Translations under genes and position numbers: made by a program | NCBI GenBank assembly: GCA_029582155.1 | Contig: CM055911.1 | Span: forward strand, 21,944,014-22,008,013 | Source: Panopea generosa | Taxonomy: Eukaryota > Mollusca > Bivalvia > Adapedonta > Hiatellidae | DNA length: 64,000 nucleotides | Direction of reading: 5' to 3' | Part shown: positions 39,813 through 51,351 of the stretch, in pieces | Layout of the letters: each line of letters begins with the position of its first letter | How positions within the stretch are numbered: position 1 is the stretch's first letter | Notes under the pieces: model-generated | Seen by the model: the letters and a program-made list of their open reading frames with translations, nothing else | The model's database searches: none | What the model was told of the DNA's origin: nothing

Positions 39813-40450
39813 TTTTGTTCATTGGGAAATGTAATATTACGGACTATAGGCCTAACTTATTGAATAAACATACTGCCAGGTGGATTTTATCTCTATCTAT
39901 AAGAAACATCTCGTGTTGCATGGTGTTATAAACCAATAATAACAGCAACATAACAAATATTTTAATGAAGAGAAGTGTGTGTCTCTTGGCGGTGGTAAAC
40001 GTTCCGAATTAGTATTTTACAGTTTGGACGATCCACCATTGTCATTCTGCACAGTAATAAATTACCTTCCAAGAGAGAGCTTTTGTTAAGATAAATAGTC
40101 CCAGCATGGTATTATTTGTCAAACATGTGTACAAACAGCTTCTACGTTACGTGAACCAGTGGTGGCATGCGTTAAGAGTTTTATTTGCAATAATTAATAC
40201 ACTTTATGTTTTGTCTTAATACTCCAATAACATGTTATTGTTCTGGTACATTAAGAATAGCCCCAAATGGTTCAACGTCAAACAAAACATTTATATTATA
40301 TAATTTGTAGCTGTACTCTATGCATTTATGATGAGTAAGAAGATAATTGTATTCGTACAGTAGTGTTTAAAGATGTGATGACAGCACAAGAGCGAAGTTC
40401 ATGCACCCGTCTACCAGGTTAAAGTTTCCAGCAAGTTACGAGCAATCAGA

Positions 40451-41064
40451 ACAGGTTCTACACTGTTTTCAAAAGCCTTCTGTATTAGAGGTGTTCAAGG
40501 GTGTCCATATGAAGTAAATGGTTAAAATAGATGTAAACTAAAATCAGTTTTGATGTTGCACAGGTATATGTGTTGTACAACAGTAAAAAAGACATAGTAT
40601 AACGTGTTAGCATTTCGAAAACACCGGTATGTTATCAATTTTGCAGTAGATATAGCCATTGCTGTATCTATAAAACCTGTAACGTAAGTACAGTTCAAGT
40701 ATGCTCGTCTCATATATTCATATTTTGCTGCAAGAGCGGAAATTATAATACCGGGAGCTGTTCAGATTGAATAAGTATATAATTGTTTTAGACCGTACTT
40801 CATCAATCAAACTTGTCAATGTTTATACATAAGAAGTTCTGATATAGTAAAGCTGGTATTTGACTGTCAGTTATATAAAGACAAACTAAAGCACATTATA
40901 TTGACATAATTGCAGTTTTCGCTTTTATGTCAGCTTATGCAACGTTATTAACTGTGGAGTGTGTATTAATAGTGCTTCGATAAGATTGGTCAGACGCGAT
41001 AATTATTGTATTGATCATTGCGTAAAACGTTTTCAAAATGAATTCATGCCATTTTAGTTATTGG
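40451..41064. other. No feature recognised
   Basis: AT-rich intergenic sequence between X3 and the next SINE. Confidence 0.35.
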
Positions 41065-41352
41065 ATTGTTTGTATCCAATTTTAGCATATTTTTATACCA
41101 TCTATGGCTAACAGAGAATCAGTTAACCCAATCATTATTTCTCTGGATCCCGGAGTGTAAGCCAGTACTCGAGTACGCTCATCACCATATTTGACAACTT
41201 TTCCACTTGTATCACTCACTGGTGAGAGACGAATAACAACAAAACGAAATGTCATATGTTATTCACCACAGAGACTTTTGGTATTGAGTGTATTTGGACT
41301 CCGGATTAATAATCAGACACGCTATCGATTGAGCGAACCGAGGTCGACATAC
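41065..41352 (-). mobile_element. SINE family A
   Basis: Head at about 41285-41352 (cagacacgctatcgattgagc), body, and a diverged 3' tail. The 96-codon ORF over it (41191-41481) is a by-product. Confidence 0.75.
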
Positions 41353-41867
41353 GTATTTAAAATTACTTTGATAACTAAAGTAAAACAAAGCAAAAACAAT
41401 GTCCAGCGTGTGATCTCAGGTCTCCAGCCCACAACATATTATATTACAAACAGGTTTATAGTGGACTGTACACGACGTTAAAATGTATTTGAATTGAGAT
41501 ATCAACACGGTACGGATCATATAGAATTATAATTAAAGCTCGACATCCAATATATTCATCCGTTCCATGCCCTTTTCAATACAAAATATATTGCATATCC
41601 AGTTTAGTGGAAATACGTTAAAATGAATATGAGTAATGTATGAACTGTATAGTAGGGCAAATGTACATACATGTGAGCATACAATTGAACAGGTAATGAT
41701 TCATAGCTATGCACACGCTACACAAAGTACATACAAGGACATTCATTGGACAAGGAAAGAATCGGAAATGCTGTTGTTATGAGTGCCATGATCTCCCTGT
41801 CTCTCTATAATATATAAAAAGCTAGTGATAAAATACACATGGATGTGCTCGATGGCATTGCATACAC

Positions 41868-42292
41868 CAGAGCAGCAAGGGAACAGTGACTTAAAAGTAG
41901 GACAAGACAGTCAGAGCAGCAAGAGAACAGTGACTAAATAATAGGACAAGACAGCCAGAGCAGCAAGGGAACAGTGACTATATAGTAGGACAAGACAGCA
42001 AGAGCAGCAAGGGAACAGTGACTAAATAGTAGGACAAGACAGCCAGAGCAACAAGGGAACGATGACTAAATATTAGGACAAGACATCCAGAGCTGCAAGG
42101 GAACAGTGACTAAATAGGAGGACAAGACGTCCAGAGCAGCAAGGGAACAGTGACTAAAATGTAGGTCAAGACAGCCAGAGCAGTAAGAGAAAAGTGACTA
42201 AATAGTACGACAAGACAGCCAGAGCAACAAAGGAACAGTGACTGACATCCAGAGCGGCAAGGGAACAATGACTGTATAGTAGGACAAGATTG
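41868..42292 (+). repeat. 44-bp minisatellite, about ten copies
   Basis: The unit reads gagcagcaagggaacagtga, then ctaaatagtaggacaagacagcca; starts at 41958 and 42002 give the 44-bp period. Some right-hand units are shortened. Confidence 0.92.
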
Positions 42293-43244
42293 AAATAAAG
42301 ATAACTATCGACTATATTCCAATATCTCAGTTGTAATTTTTTTTTCTTAATTTCGTTTTGTTACAATAATATTATGATAAACAATACACAAACCATATTT
42401 TATAATATTTAACTACTGTTGAGTACAACACAAATGATAGATTTAGATGAAGGCACAGCAAATATTGGTTTAAGATAAGCGAGATCAACATAGTTTTATA
42501 TGACAAGTAGACATATATTTGTAAGTAACGTCTTGACTTTTGATAGATTGAGTGCTACCAGTTTCTCTTAATGATGTTGAAAGCACAGAGGTTTTAGACA
42601 CTTAATCACAATAATTGGACTATTTTTACTATTTTAAGAATCAGTGTCATGCATGATATACGAAAATAAAAAGATAATAAAACTTAGAAAAACTTGTCAC
42701 TAATATTTTTGCAAACGCATTGCAGTGGCTTGCAAGAAAGATGATTAAATGTAAATGAATGAGAACTGGTAATAATAGAGTTTTGATAATTGAGATTTTA
42801 TATAATTGGACTTAATCTTTGGATAAATACAGATCTTTATCTTTAATATGTACAAGATCTATATGATTTTCACTAGCGTACAAAGTCAATATATTTGTCC
42901 ATATATGCATTAATATCTTCCAACATATCTAGCGACCGTTTTTGTATTGAAGGATGACGGAATTTGCCGAGTAAATACGATTGAATCAGAAATTTTACTA
43001 TTATTTCCATCAACGGAGCAGATAATTTGCATATTTCAATTACTTATAAGTACATATACATTACCGTAACTAATTTGGTAAGCACTTGTGACCAGACCGA
43101 TTCGCTTTGCTAAGTGTAATGCTTATGATATGTATATGTGGCAATACAATATGTTTAAACTAAACTAAATGAATCGAAGACCATGACAAACCACGAAAAT
43201 GTTTATCATTCATAAACAATATATTTCTTTTTTTGATGAATAGA
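42293..43244. other. No feature recognised
   Basis: AT-rich sequence between the 44-bp array and Y2. Confidence 0.4.
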
Positions 43245-46200
43245 TATCTTCAGATATTGGTTATGCCGCTCCAAGTGAACACATGATGGACATTTGATGG
43301 ACACCAATTGTTTTAAACCAGATTGCTGACCTCTCCGTTTCATTGTTTAAACCAACTCAGTTTGATAGCGTGCTTATATCCGGGAATAATCAATTTTTCA
43401 TCTTCTGTCATATAAGATATATGTATGATACTGTGGATGACCTTTAAGAGGTTTCTTTTATTATGTATCACATGTCCATTGATATCTAGTACAGTGTCTG
43501 CTTACCATCGGTAGACACATAGCATAAGAGGCGTTATTGGCTGATACAGCTTATAAGTGAGGTATCAGTACAACACTGATATATTGTATATATACAAATA
43601 AGGAAATAGGGCAGTGTTGCATAATACCATCTATAAGTCCTAGATTGGATGTGAAACATTAACAAGACATGAGACTATTGGATCCGCATAGAATACAATG
43701 TCAGCATAGCCACAATTATATAGACTTTGTCAGTGTGAAGAGTTCTAAATAGTGACATTGATTTGTAACATCCCGCATCAATATGTTATCATAATTATAA
43801 CAATAACTGATACATAAGTCAGAAAATATATAGACTCGTATACTTAATAGATAATTGGTGCTGTCAGATATTACCCTAAGGGCCGAATATGATCCAGATG
43901 CAAGTAAGATAAAGCTGTATAAGAGATATGCTTTTTTCCAGTAATTGTCAGAAGTTACACGAATCGAACACTACCTATTTTAGTGACGATGGCGCTAAAA
44001 TGTAATTTTACGTCAATCAATGTGTATTAATGTTCTTCAAATCTACATTGCTTGAAAAAAAACACATCTCTTCAAATAACATTTAGTTAAAACAAGTAAT
44101 TGATTGATATATTCAAACTGCTCGATGATGCACTCATATTTGGTCAACCCATAGCTGATGCGGCTTTGTAATATGGTCTTTAATGCATCGATCATTTGGC
44201 CGCTTTGTTATATAAGAAATAAGAGAAAAGTCATTTTCTCGTTGTTTGTGTTATCCTTGGTATCCGTGTGCATTTTATGGTCTATATGTATATATCCTTG
44301 TGATAATTTATATATCATTGTTGTTATATCGTTCATGTATCATGCTGTTTCCATGCATTGTAAGTACATTTATTGCAAAAATAAATCAATACTTAACAAA
44401 TGGGGGTATGACAACAAATGCAGTCGGTTGGTGAATATGCAACGAATTTTGTTTTCTACGTAGGAACTCTGGCTGTGGACTACCAAATTATACATATTGG
44501 TAAGTGTCAGACAGTTGCCAAACATACATAACTGTACGAGAAGCTATAAATAATAAAGTATGTACTTTGAAAAACCAAAAGCATAAAAAAATAAACAAAT
44601 TGAAATTCCACAGAAGATCAGTGCAAGTATCAAGAGCTTCCGATCGTTTAATGGTTCGCCAGGAACTCGGCAAAGTCGAATCACCTGTAGCTCGGACGAA
44701 CCTTACTTTATAATTGTTGATACTTCATGATGTATGTAGTAACAGTTCAAACTATTTATGAATACTAGTATAAACTTGATTATTAAGTGTATGTATTAAT
44801 TTCATTTCTGCTGTAAATAGATTGTTATACATATCAGATATCAACAGTGCTGCATGTGCCTTTTATAAATACATGTATTATAATAGCAAATGTTGCTGTT
44901 TTCAAATGAACGCATGAAGCAATCTACTACAGATATTTATTATTGCATGTTTAATTGATCTTCCATCTTCATTTCAGAGTGTTTAATGTGTTTAGTAGAT
45001 GTTGAATTTCTGTTGATTGTTTGATGGTTTCCATACTTATATAAGTATATATCCGGCTTATTTCATGGAGCAAATCCGCTGTTTAAGGTGCTTATTTTTT
45101 TTAATTTAAAAATGATTACATAGCCCTAAAATTGTATATAGTACTTTAATTACATCAGTGCTTTTTCGCAACATTTTCTCAGTTTACATTTAATTTAGTT
45201 AAAGACAAAACACAACGAATCAGATGTCTAGAAAAAAACACACGAACATTTCAAAATGAAGATAAAAGCACTTAATCTGACAATTGCTTTTTATCAACTT
45301 ATTTTTGTGTGTGTTTGGGGTGGGTGTTGGGGAGAGGGTTGTGCGGGTAACATTTTAAAGTTCGCACATAAATGTTCGATCAAATATCTACTGATGATCA
45401 GAACGCCGAAAGCACGTGATAGTGTTGCATTGATACACAAACCAAACGATCATTGGTGATGTGTTCCGTGTTCAAGAAGCGATGATTTCTCTTTATGTAT
45501 AAAAGTGCAAAATAAGTTGCTGTGACTTAAGGTGTTATAATTTAAGGTGTTAACGGTTTTAAGCCAGCACAGATTATCAACGTTGTAAATGTAACACTGG
45601 CGTCCTTGTTACGCCTCAATAATTGACAGTAAAGTACACTATATATTAATTTGTCAAATTGTTCGTGAACAAATACATGTTCATACTAAGTGTATATAAA
45701 CTAGGACGAAATCGCATTATTTTAACGTTAGCGTATACATGGAAAAGCCATTACACATAATTACGTTGCATACACTGTATAATTATCTTTCAAAATTTCC
45801 ACATTTTCCCTAAGTAATCACAGAAAAGTAATAAAAAAGCAAGGTCCAGCACTGTGAAGCATGTTAGGGTACATAGATAAAGAGAAGCCCGAGGCTAGCT
45901 TCATTTGTTAACAAAGTTTGAGCTCCACAGTGTCATCTTCTGATACTGACCATTCCGTTGCATTAACATCTGTGGTGATGTATTGTATTGTATAGTGTAC
46001 GTATTTTAATTGTTCCTTATTATATCTTTTGAATGGAGGTTAACGCCATTTTCAACATTTTTCATGCTATATATGGCATGTCCAGTTTTATTGGTGGAAG
46101 AATACCTCAGAATGAATCTGAGTAGAACCACCAACATTTTCTGCAAGTAACTGGCACATTTTCTCACATAAAGTTTTTAACCGAGTGGGACTCGAACCTA

Positions 46201-47060
46201 CAACATTAGCAATGAGAGGTAAGTTATCATTTGAGGACAGCACCGTAGACCACTAGGCCACGGATGACACTTCCTTTTTATAATAAATGTGTTAATTCTG
46301 GGTTTGGCTGATGTATTATTTGGATGATCCGCCCTCTGTTGTTTATATTTTCTCCTTTCACATGCATGCAGGTATTATGTTATAGACATACATTAACATT
46401 ATAAGAGAATGTGTCAAAGCAGAGCTATGGGGACAAAATATGCCATAAAAATAACAATAAGGACATCATTGTAATAAAAGAATAAATGGACAACTGAATT
46501 TGCTCACAAAACTGGATTTTGAACTGTAAAGACACTGTGACGAATGTACCTATTAAGAAAGCGTCACCGAACACATTGAACTATTGTCTAACGGCAAATA
46601 TTTCGTTTGGTGCTTCTTATGTTCTGTGATAGAGTGATAGACAGAAATTGTAAATGGAGACATTCGGTCTTTCGCTTTCCATGATTTGATGAAGGAGTCC
46701 AATCAAGCAGATAATTCACAGACTTATCGACTGGTTGAATATGCATTTACGGTAAATTAGCAACATGGGATGCGAGACGATGCTACATTATTAAAAACCC
46801 TTGTCGAATTATGTTCGGACGCTTTCAGAAGAATTGATTCATCAACTTAGATACCACATCAGTAATATAAATGTCAATCGAATGCGCATTTAAGTCGAAC
46901 GTGCATTATTTTGTATCGAATACATCTTAATATATTATATAATTAAGTAAAAAAATAAAAACTACAATGACGAGGATAGTTCTCAATGTTTACATTAATG
47001 TTATAGCTGCGGCAATTCTTGTTACGAAAAATGATTTTATTACTACATGGAGAACATTTA
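43245..47060 (-). repeat. Diverged segmental duplication Y, copy 2 (inverted)
   Basis: The reverse-oriented partner of 9470-13570 (anchors given there). A copy of SINE family B (46036-46270) lies inside and is not in the partner. Several ORFs of 60-100 codons here have no conserved counterpart in copy 1 and are not supported as genes. Confidence 0.72.
46036..46270 (-). mobile_element. SINE family B
   Basis: On the minus strand: head at about 46185-46270 with a ccgtggcctagtggtcta A box and a taggttcgagtcccac B box, then the ggtggttctactcagattcat body. It inserted in Y2 only. Confidence 0.78.
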
Positions 47061-47208
47061 GTCATAATAAATGTGACTTAATTTGTCAAAGATAAAATCC
47101 ATTCAATCCAATTTATTCGCTTTATTTCCTCAAGATAATAGCATTACATGGAACCAGCAAATGATATAAACATGAACAGGTGGCAAATTATATGAAATTG
47201 GAGTATAC

Positions 47209-47214
<6 letters not shown>

Positions 47215-47246
<32 letters not shown>

Positions 47247-47275
47247 AAAAAGAAAAAGAAAGAGAGAGAATGACG
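47215..47275 (+). repeat. (GA)n purine tract
   Basis: Almost uninterrupted GA/A-rich purine run next to the 35-bp array. Confidence 0.95.
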
Positions 47276-47327
47276 ATTTGACGACGGAGGATGGGCAATG
47301 TTAAATAAATACGTTAACAAGGTTTAG

Positions 47328-47825
47328 GTTCCGCAGTGGCGTCCCCTTACTTACCGACCAATCCTCCGCAGTGACGTCCCGTTACTTACCAGCATTGACA
47401 TCCCCTTACTTACCGATCGATCCTCGGCAGTGACGTCCCCTTACTTACCAAACAATCCTCCACAGTGACGTCCCCTTACTTACCGATCGATCATCCGCAG
47501 TGACGTCCCCTTACTTACCGACCGATCTTCCGCAGTGACGTCCCCTTACTAACCGACCAATCCTCCGCAGTGACGTCCCCTTACTAACCGACCAATCCTC
47601 CGCAGTGACACCCCCTTATTTACCGACCAATCCTCCACGTGACGTCCCTTTACTTACCGACCGATCCTCCGCAGTGACGTCCCCTTACTTACCGACCAAT
47701 CCTCCGTAGTGACGTCCCCATTACTAACCGACCAATCCTCCGCAGTGACACCCCCTTACTTACCGACCCCTTACTTACCGACCAATCCTCCGTGTGACGT
47801 CCCTTTACTTACCGATCGATCCAAT
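47328..47825 (+). repeat. 35-bp minisatellite, about 14 copies
   Basis: The unit reads cctccgcagtgacgtcccct followed by tacttaccgaccaat. Each full unit carries a TGACGTCC motif close to a CRE. GC-richer than its surroundings. It ends about 30 bp before a SINE A copy. Confidence 0.92.
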
Positions 47826-47857
47826 CCGTTGTACCTTATTAAAATTACAAATATACC

Positions 47858-48065
47858 AACACTCTCCGTGATGATTGATATACGACTTTGTGTCTCATTA
47901 TCACTCGTCTCTCACCGCTGAATCAAGTGAGAAAGTTATCAGTTACTTGCGGAGATGGGGTTAGCTAGAGTACTGGTTAATACCAGTAAAACAGTGTGTA
48001 GGTCAACTGATCGTCAGTTAGCCATTGATGGCATAGAAATGACGCTAAATATTCAATCAATCAAT
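47858..48065 (+). mobile_element. SINE family A, head missing
   Basis: Starts at ctccgtgatgattgatatac and keeps the body and the (aatc)n tail. Well preserved, so probably younger than most copies. Confidence 0.78.
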
Positions 48066-48091
48066 ACAAATATACCTATTATTACTTACAT

Positions 48092-48307
48092 TCATACTGC
48101 TTTGATTGCTTTGTCTGCGGCATGGTAACACTCCTGCAGTTTATATAAGTGTCGTATTGTTGCTACGATAAACTTACCGTCCTGTGCATGTTGAACAATG
48201 GTTTGCTTTAAATACCAGACGTGTCTGGACTCATTACCATCTGTCCTATAGAGCTCTTTATGTATAACGTCTTGCACATTTTCTAACGTCTTTTTACACT
48301 GACACAT
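48092..48307 (-). CDS. Unrecognised 71-residue ORF, possible orphan exon
   Basis: The minus-strand frame has protein-like composition (three Cys, many K/E/H/Q, a helical C-terminal half) and is not derived from any repeat I identified, unlike most ORFs here. An in-frame stop lies six bases before the ATG. A tgtcag sequence just inside the start could be an acceptor, with a branch-point-like actaat before it but no good pyrimidine tract. No family recognised. It lies just right of SINE copy 47858-48065. A chance ORF remains quite possible. Confidence 0.22.
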   Translation of the reverse strand: MCQCKKTLENVQDVIHKELYRTDGNESRHVWYLKQTIVQHAQDGKFIVATIRHLYKLQECYHAADKAIKAV

Positions 48308-48519
48308 TAGTTAATGCACCATGTGCTTGCTTTGTTTTATTGAGTTAAGTGCTGCATTACCGATAATGAGAAAAAGCTGGAGTGCTTGTCAGCCATCTGT
48401 AAAATTGCATCCAAATTTTACATTCTCTGCTGAAGGTTTCAGTTAAGACTCTACCTTTTTAGTTTTCCCCTTCCTGTAAACATTTTCTTAAAACATCATA
48501 TAAGTTACAATGTAAATGC

Positions 48520-49088
48520 CGGGGAATATATGGACAAGCTTTTATTTCATATCAGGATTAGGATTTATGAATATTCTCAAATATTAAATGAATACATGTA
48601 AAATTTAACTAAACACAATCGAATGAATACATGATGTATAAATGAATGAATGAATGAATGAACGAACGAACGAATGGATGAATAAGGGTTTTACCTACCA
48701 CAATACAAAAGTAACACACAGATAATGAAACCACATCAACAAAAGAATATGCAGAATTAAACCAAAACTCAATTTGTCGCTTTTTCTGACATGTGCGAGC
48801 TACAGCGATCCTACTTTGCTATTACTAATTTTGATACTCTGGAACTACACAAGAGTTAACAAATTTAACCGTAAAATAAATGAACATGACACAACAATGG
48901 TATTAAGATGACATTATGAGATTTTTGAGGATCCTTTTCCTCTCGAAATTGAACCTATTTTTGACGGAACGACAATCGATCGAATTGCTGTAGGATAAAG
49001 TTTCAGCCTTTTCAGCATTCCAGAGTAGTCCAGCTTTAACCAATTACCCACAATGTATTAAAATATTGCAATTCCAGGAAAAAGAATT
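48520..49088 (+). repeat. Repeat with (GAAT)n core, left arm
   Basis: A ~120-bp left part, then (GAAT/GAAC)n at about 48638-48676, then a ~410-bp body (48681-49088) whose reverse complement lies at 50403-50832. Non-coding. Confidence 0.7.
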
Positions 49089-49199
49089 ACATACATTTTC
49101 TCACTTTCTTGTAAATGAAATATTTTTCACGTCTTAAATCCCCAGTGAATCAAAGTTTCCAAACAGCTTCGTTTGTGCTATAAACGTTTCTCAGAAATA

Positions 49200-49545
49200 G
49201 TCATATCCAATATTCTTTTTTTCTGAAAAAAGATTCATTAGTCACTTGTTCCAATATAATAGTTGACAGATCAATTGAATCAGGAAGTAAAGACTCATGT
49301 TCCATTACAATTTAGATTGATTTATTCATTATGAACACATCTTTTTATCAATCGATACAATGGACCTTTTTATCAACCGGAAATGATCGTAAATCAAACA
49401 GAGGCGAATAATTTTCCCGTCTTCAAATTCACTTGCGTCGCTCAACATGTCAATCAGAGTTATAAAATTGCTGTTTTTAACGAACAATTGATATAGTAAT
49501 GACCAGGAAAATACCATTTGGATTACCCGGTAAAGTTCCGTCACA
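49200..49545 (+). repeat. Family L repeat, copy 1
   Basis: Direct-orientation match to 57540-57805, including agattcattagtcacttgtt and gaatgatcgtaaatcaaac-type blocks. Carries the truncated ORF start at 49215-49305. Confidence 0.7.
49215..49305 (-). pseudogene. Second copy of the M-E-H-E-S ORF start, truncated
   Basis: Reading the minus strand from the ATG at 49305 gives about 29 codons aligning with the first 29 codons of the 57371-57634 frame (for example L-P-D-S-I, then I-L-E-Q-V-T-N-E-S-F). The reading then passes into an A-rich run and the similarity stops. It belongs to the ~350-bp repeat pair 49200-49545 / 57540-57805. Confidence 0.35.
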
Positions 49546-49693
49546 AACAAAAAAAAAACAGAATAAAATCGCGTGTGCAGAAAATAATAGCCGATAAGCA
49601 ATATACAATCCCGAACGCTGACATATTACGAACACTAAGTTCGAACTTTTTGAATGTGTCATAGTGGCTCATGTATGTAACATTTTCTAATTT

Positions 49694-49972
49694 CCCCGGG
49701 ATCAGTTAGCTCAGTCTATAGTTTATCTGACTATCAATTCAGCGGACATATGTTCGACTCCCGCTCCGTGATACTTTATTTCAGAAAATGCGTCTCGTTG
49801 TCATTCGTCTCTCACCGCTGATTCAAGTGGGTAAGTCATCAGATACTTGTGGAGATTGGTTTGCTTGATTACCGGTTAACCTTCCAGGATCCCAGGAAAG
49901 AATGGCGAGGTTAACTGACATTCTTTTAACCCTCGATGGCATAAAAATGGCGGTAAATATTCCCTAAACAGA
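49694..49972 (+). mobile_element. SINE family A
   Basis: Head with gatcagttagctcagtcta and tatgttcgactcccgctc boxes, central ctctcaccgctgattcaagtg, and the gaggttaactgac block. The tail is short. It sits between the two inverted arms 48681-49088 and 50403-50832. Confidence 0.82.
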
Positions 49973-50179
49973 TCAAATAGTCCATGTGAGGGAATATGCG
50001 GAGGATGCAAGGTACACGTAAGATTGAAAATATTTATAGAATATAATTAAAAAAGGAACTCAATTTGGGGGGTTTCAAATGCATTTTACAACAGGTTGTT
50101 ATGTTTTCTCTGACGTAAATGCCTCCAGAGTGGCAACTCTGCTTCTACGGATCGTCCCGGGGAAGTGAATCCCGTCGTA

Positions 50180-50870
50180 ACTTGTGAACTTCTATTTAAT
50201 ATTAGGATAAGGAATTATTGATTAAATTATGAATATATGCTAGAGTTATATCTAATACAATTATGTTGAATTAACTAAATGAAACACAATGAATGAATGA
50301 ATGAATGAATGAATTAATTAATTAATTAATTAATTAATTAATTAATTAATTAATTAATTAATTAATTAATTAATTAATTAATTGATTGATGAATGAATAA
50401 ATTATTTTTCCTGGAACTGCAATATTTTAATACATTGTGGGTAATTGGTTAAAGCTGGATTACTCTAGAATGCTGACAAGTATGCAACTTTATCCTACAG
50501 CAATTCGATCCTTTGTTGTTCCGGCAAAACATAGGTTCACCTTCGATCTTTGCAGGGAGGGAAATGATCCTCGAAATTAGTGTCATGTCAATTTTAATAT
50601 CAGTGTTTTGTCATGTTCATTTGTTTTTCAGTTAAATTTGTCAACTCGTGTGTTGTGTGGTTCCAGAGTAACAAAATTAGTAATGACAAAATAGATTAGC
50701 TGTAGCGCGCACATGTCAGGAAAACCGACAAATTGAGTTTTGGTAAAATTCTACATAATTATTCTTTTGTTGATGTGGTTTCATTAAATCTGTATGTTAC
50801 TTTTGTATTGTGGTAAGTAGAATCCTTATTCATTCGTTCGTTTATTTATTCGTTCATTCATTATATGCAG
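50180..50870 (-). repeat. Repeat with tetranucleotide core, right arm (body inverted)
   Basis: 50180-50300 resembles 48520-48640 in direct orientation, whereas the body 50403-50832 is the reverse complement of 48681-49088. Tetranucleotide repeats lie at both ends of the body. Confidence 0.65.
50288..50400. repeat. (GAAT)n-(TAAT)n microsatellite
   Basis: Starts as gaat repeats, passes into a long perfect aatt run that is self-complementary, and ends gattgatgaatgaat. Confidence 0.95.
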
Positions 50871-51351
50871 GCATAGCTCGTTCAAACACTATTACATAAT
50901 GATAGTGTTATATTATAACAATAAAAAAAGAAGCAAGTTAGCCATATTGTGTCTAGTCTAACCTAGTGATGACTGTAAAAATACTCACATGTTACCAGTT
51001 CCTTTCATAAATTGTACTGTACAGATGTTCATTTTTTTTAACTTCGCTCTTTATGTAAACTTCATTCTGGCAAGTAGTGGCATTCAATTAAATAAAGAGT
51101 CAGTACCAACAGCGAAACCCTGAAGCAAGAACGAAATGAAATTATATGATTTGCTCTGACCGAAATATTTCATTCGCTTGAAAGATACGAGCTGTCATGT
51201 TAGGTAAACGTTATCAAAAACAGCGCAATACTCAAAATACAATTCCAGTAATGTTCCTTAATACGAATGGAGACTTAATTAATTGTGTTTTCCAACACAC
51301 GCGATGAAAGACAGGATTTGTTTCACGTATTTCACAACGCATTTAAAGCGT

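Larger units (their letters stand above)
28560..40450 (-). repeat. Diverged segmental duplication X, copy 3 (inverted)
   Basis: Read on the minus strand from 40450 the order is 40450-39870, 37955-37555, 33960-33760, 33487-33040, 32615-32375, 28960-28560, matching the order in X2 and X1. The copy is lengthened by about 3.5 kb between 37555 and 33960 and by the 29015-31490 satellite, which sits next to the last anchor. Confidence 0.68.

Noticed and set aside
41191..41481. 96-codon ORF
   Set aside because: Most of it is antisense to a SINE A copy; no other SINE copy keeps the frame.
44158..44463. 101-codon hydrophobic ORF as a membrane protein gene
   Set aside because: It lies in duplicated noncoding block Y2, the frame is not kept in Y1, and overlapping frames are equally open.
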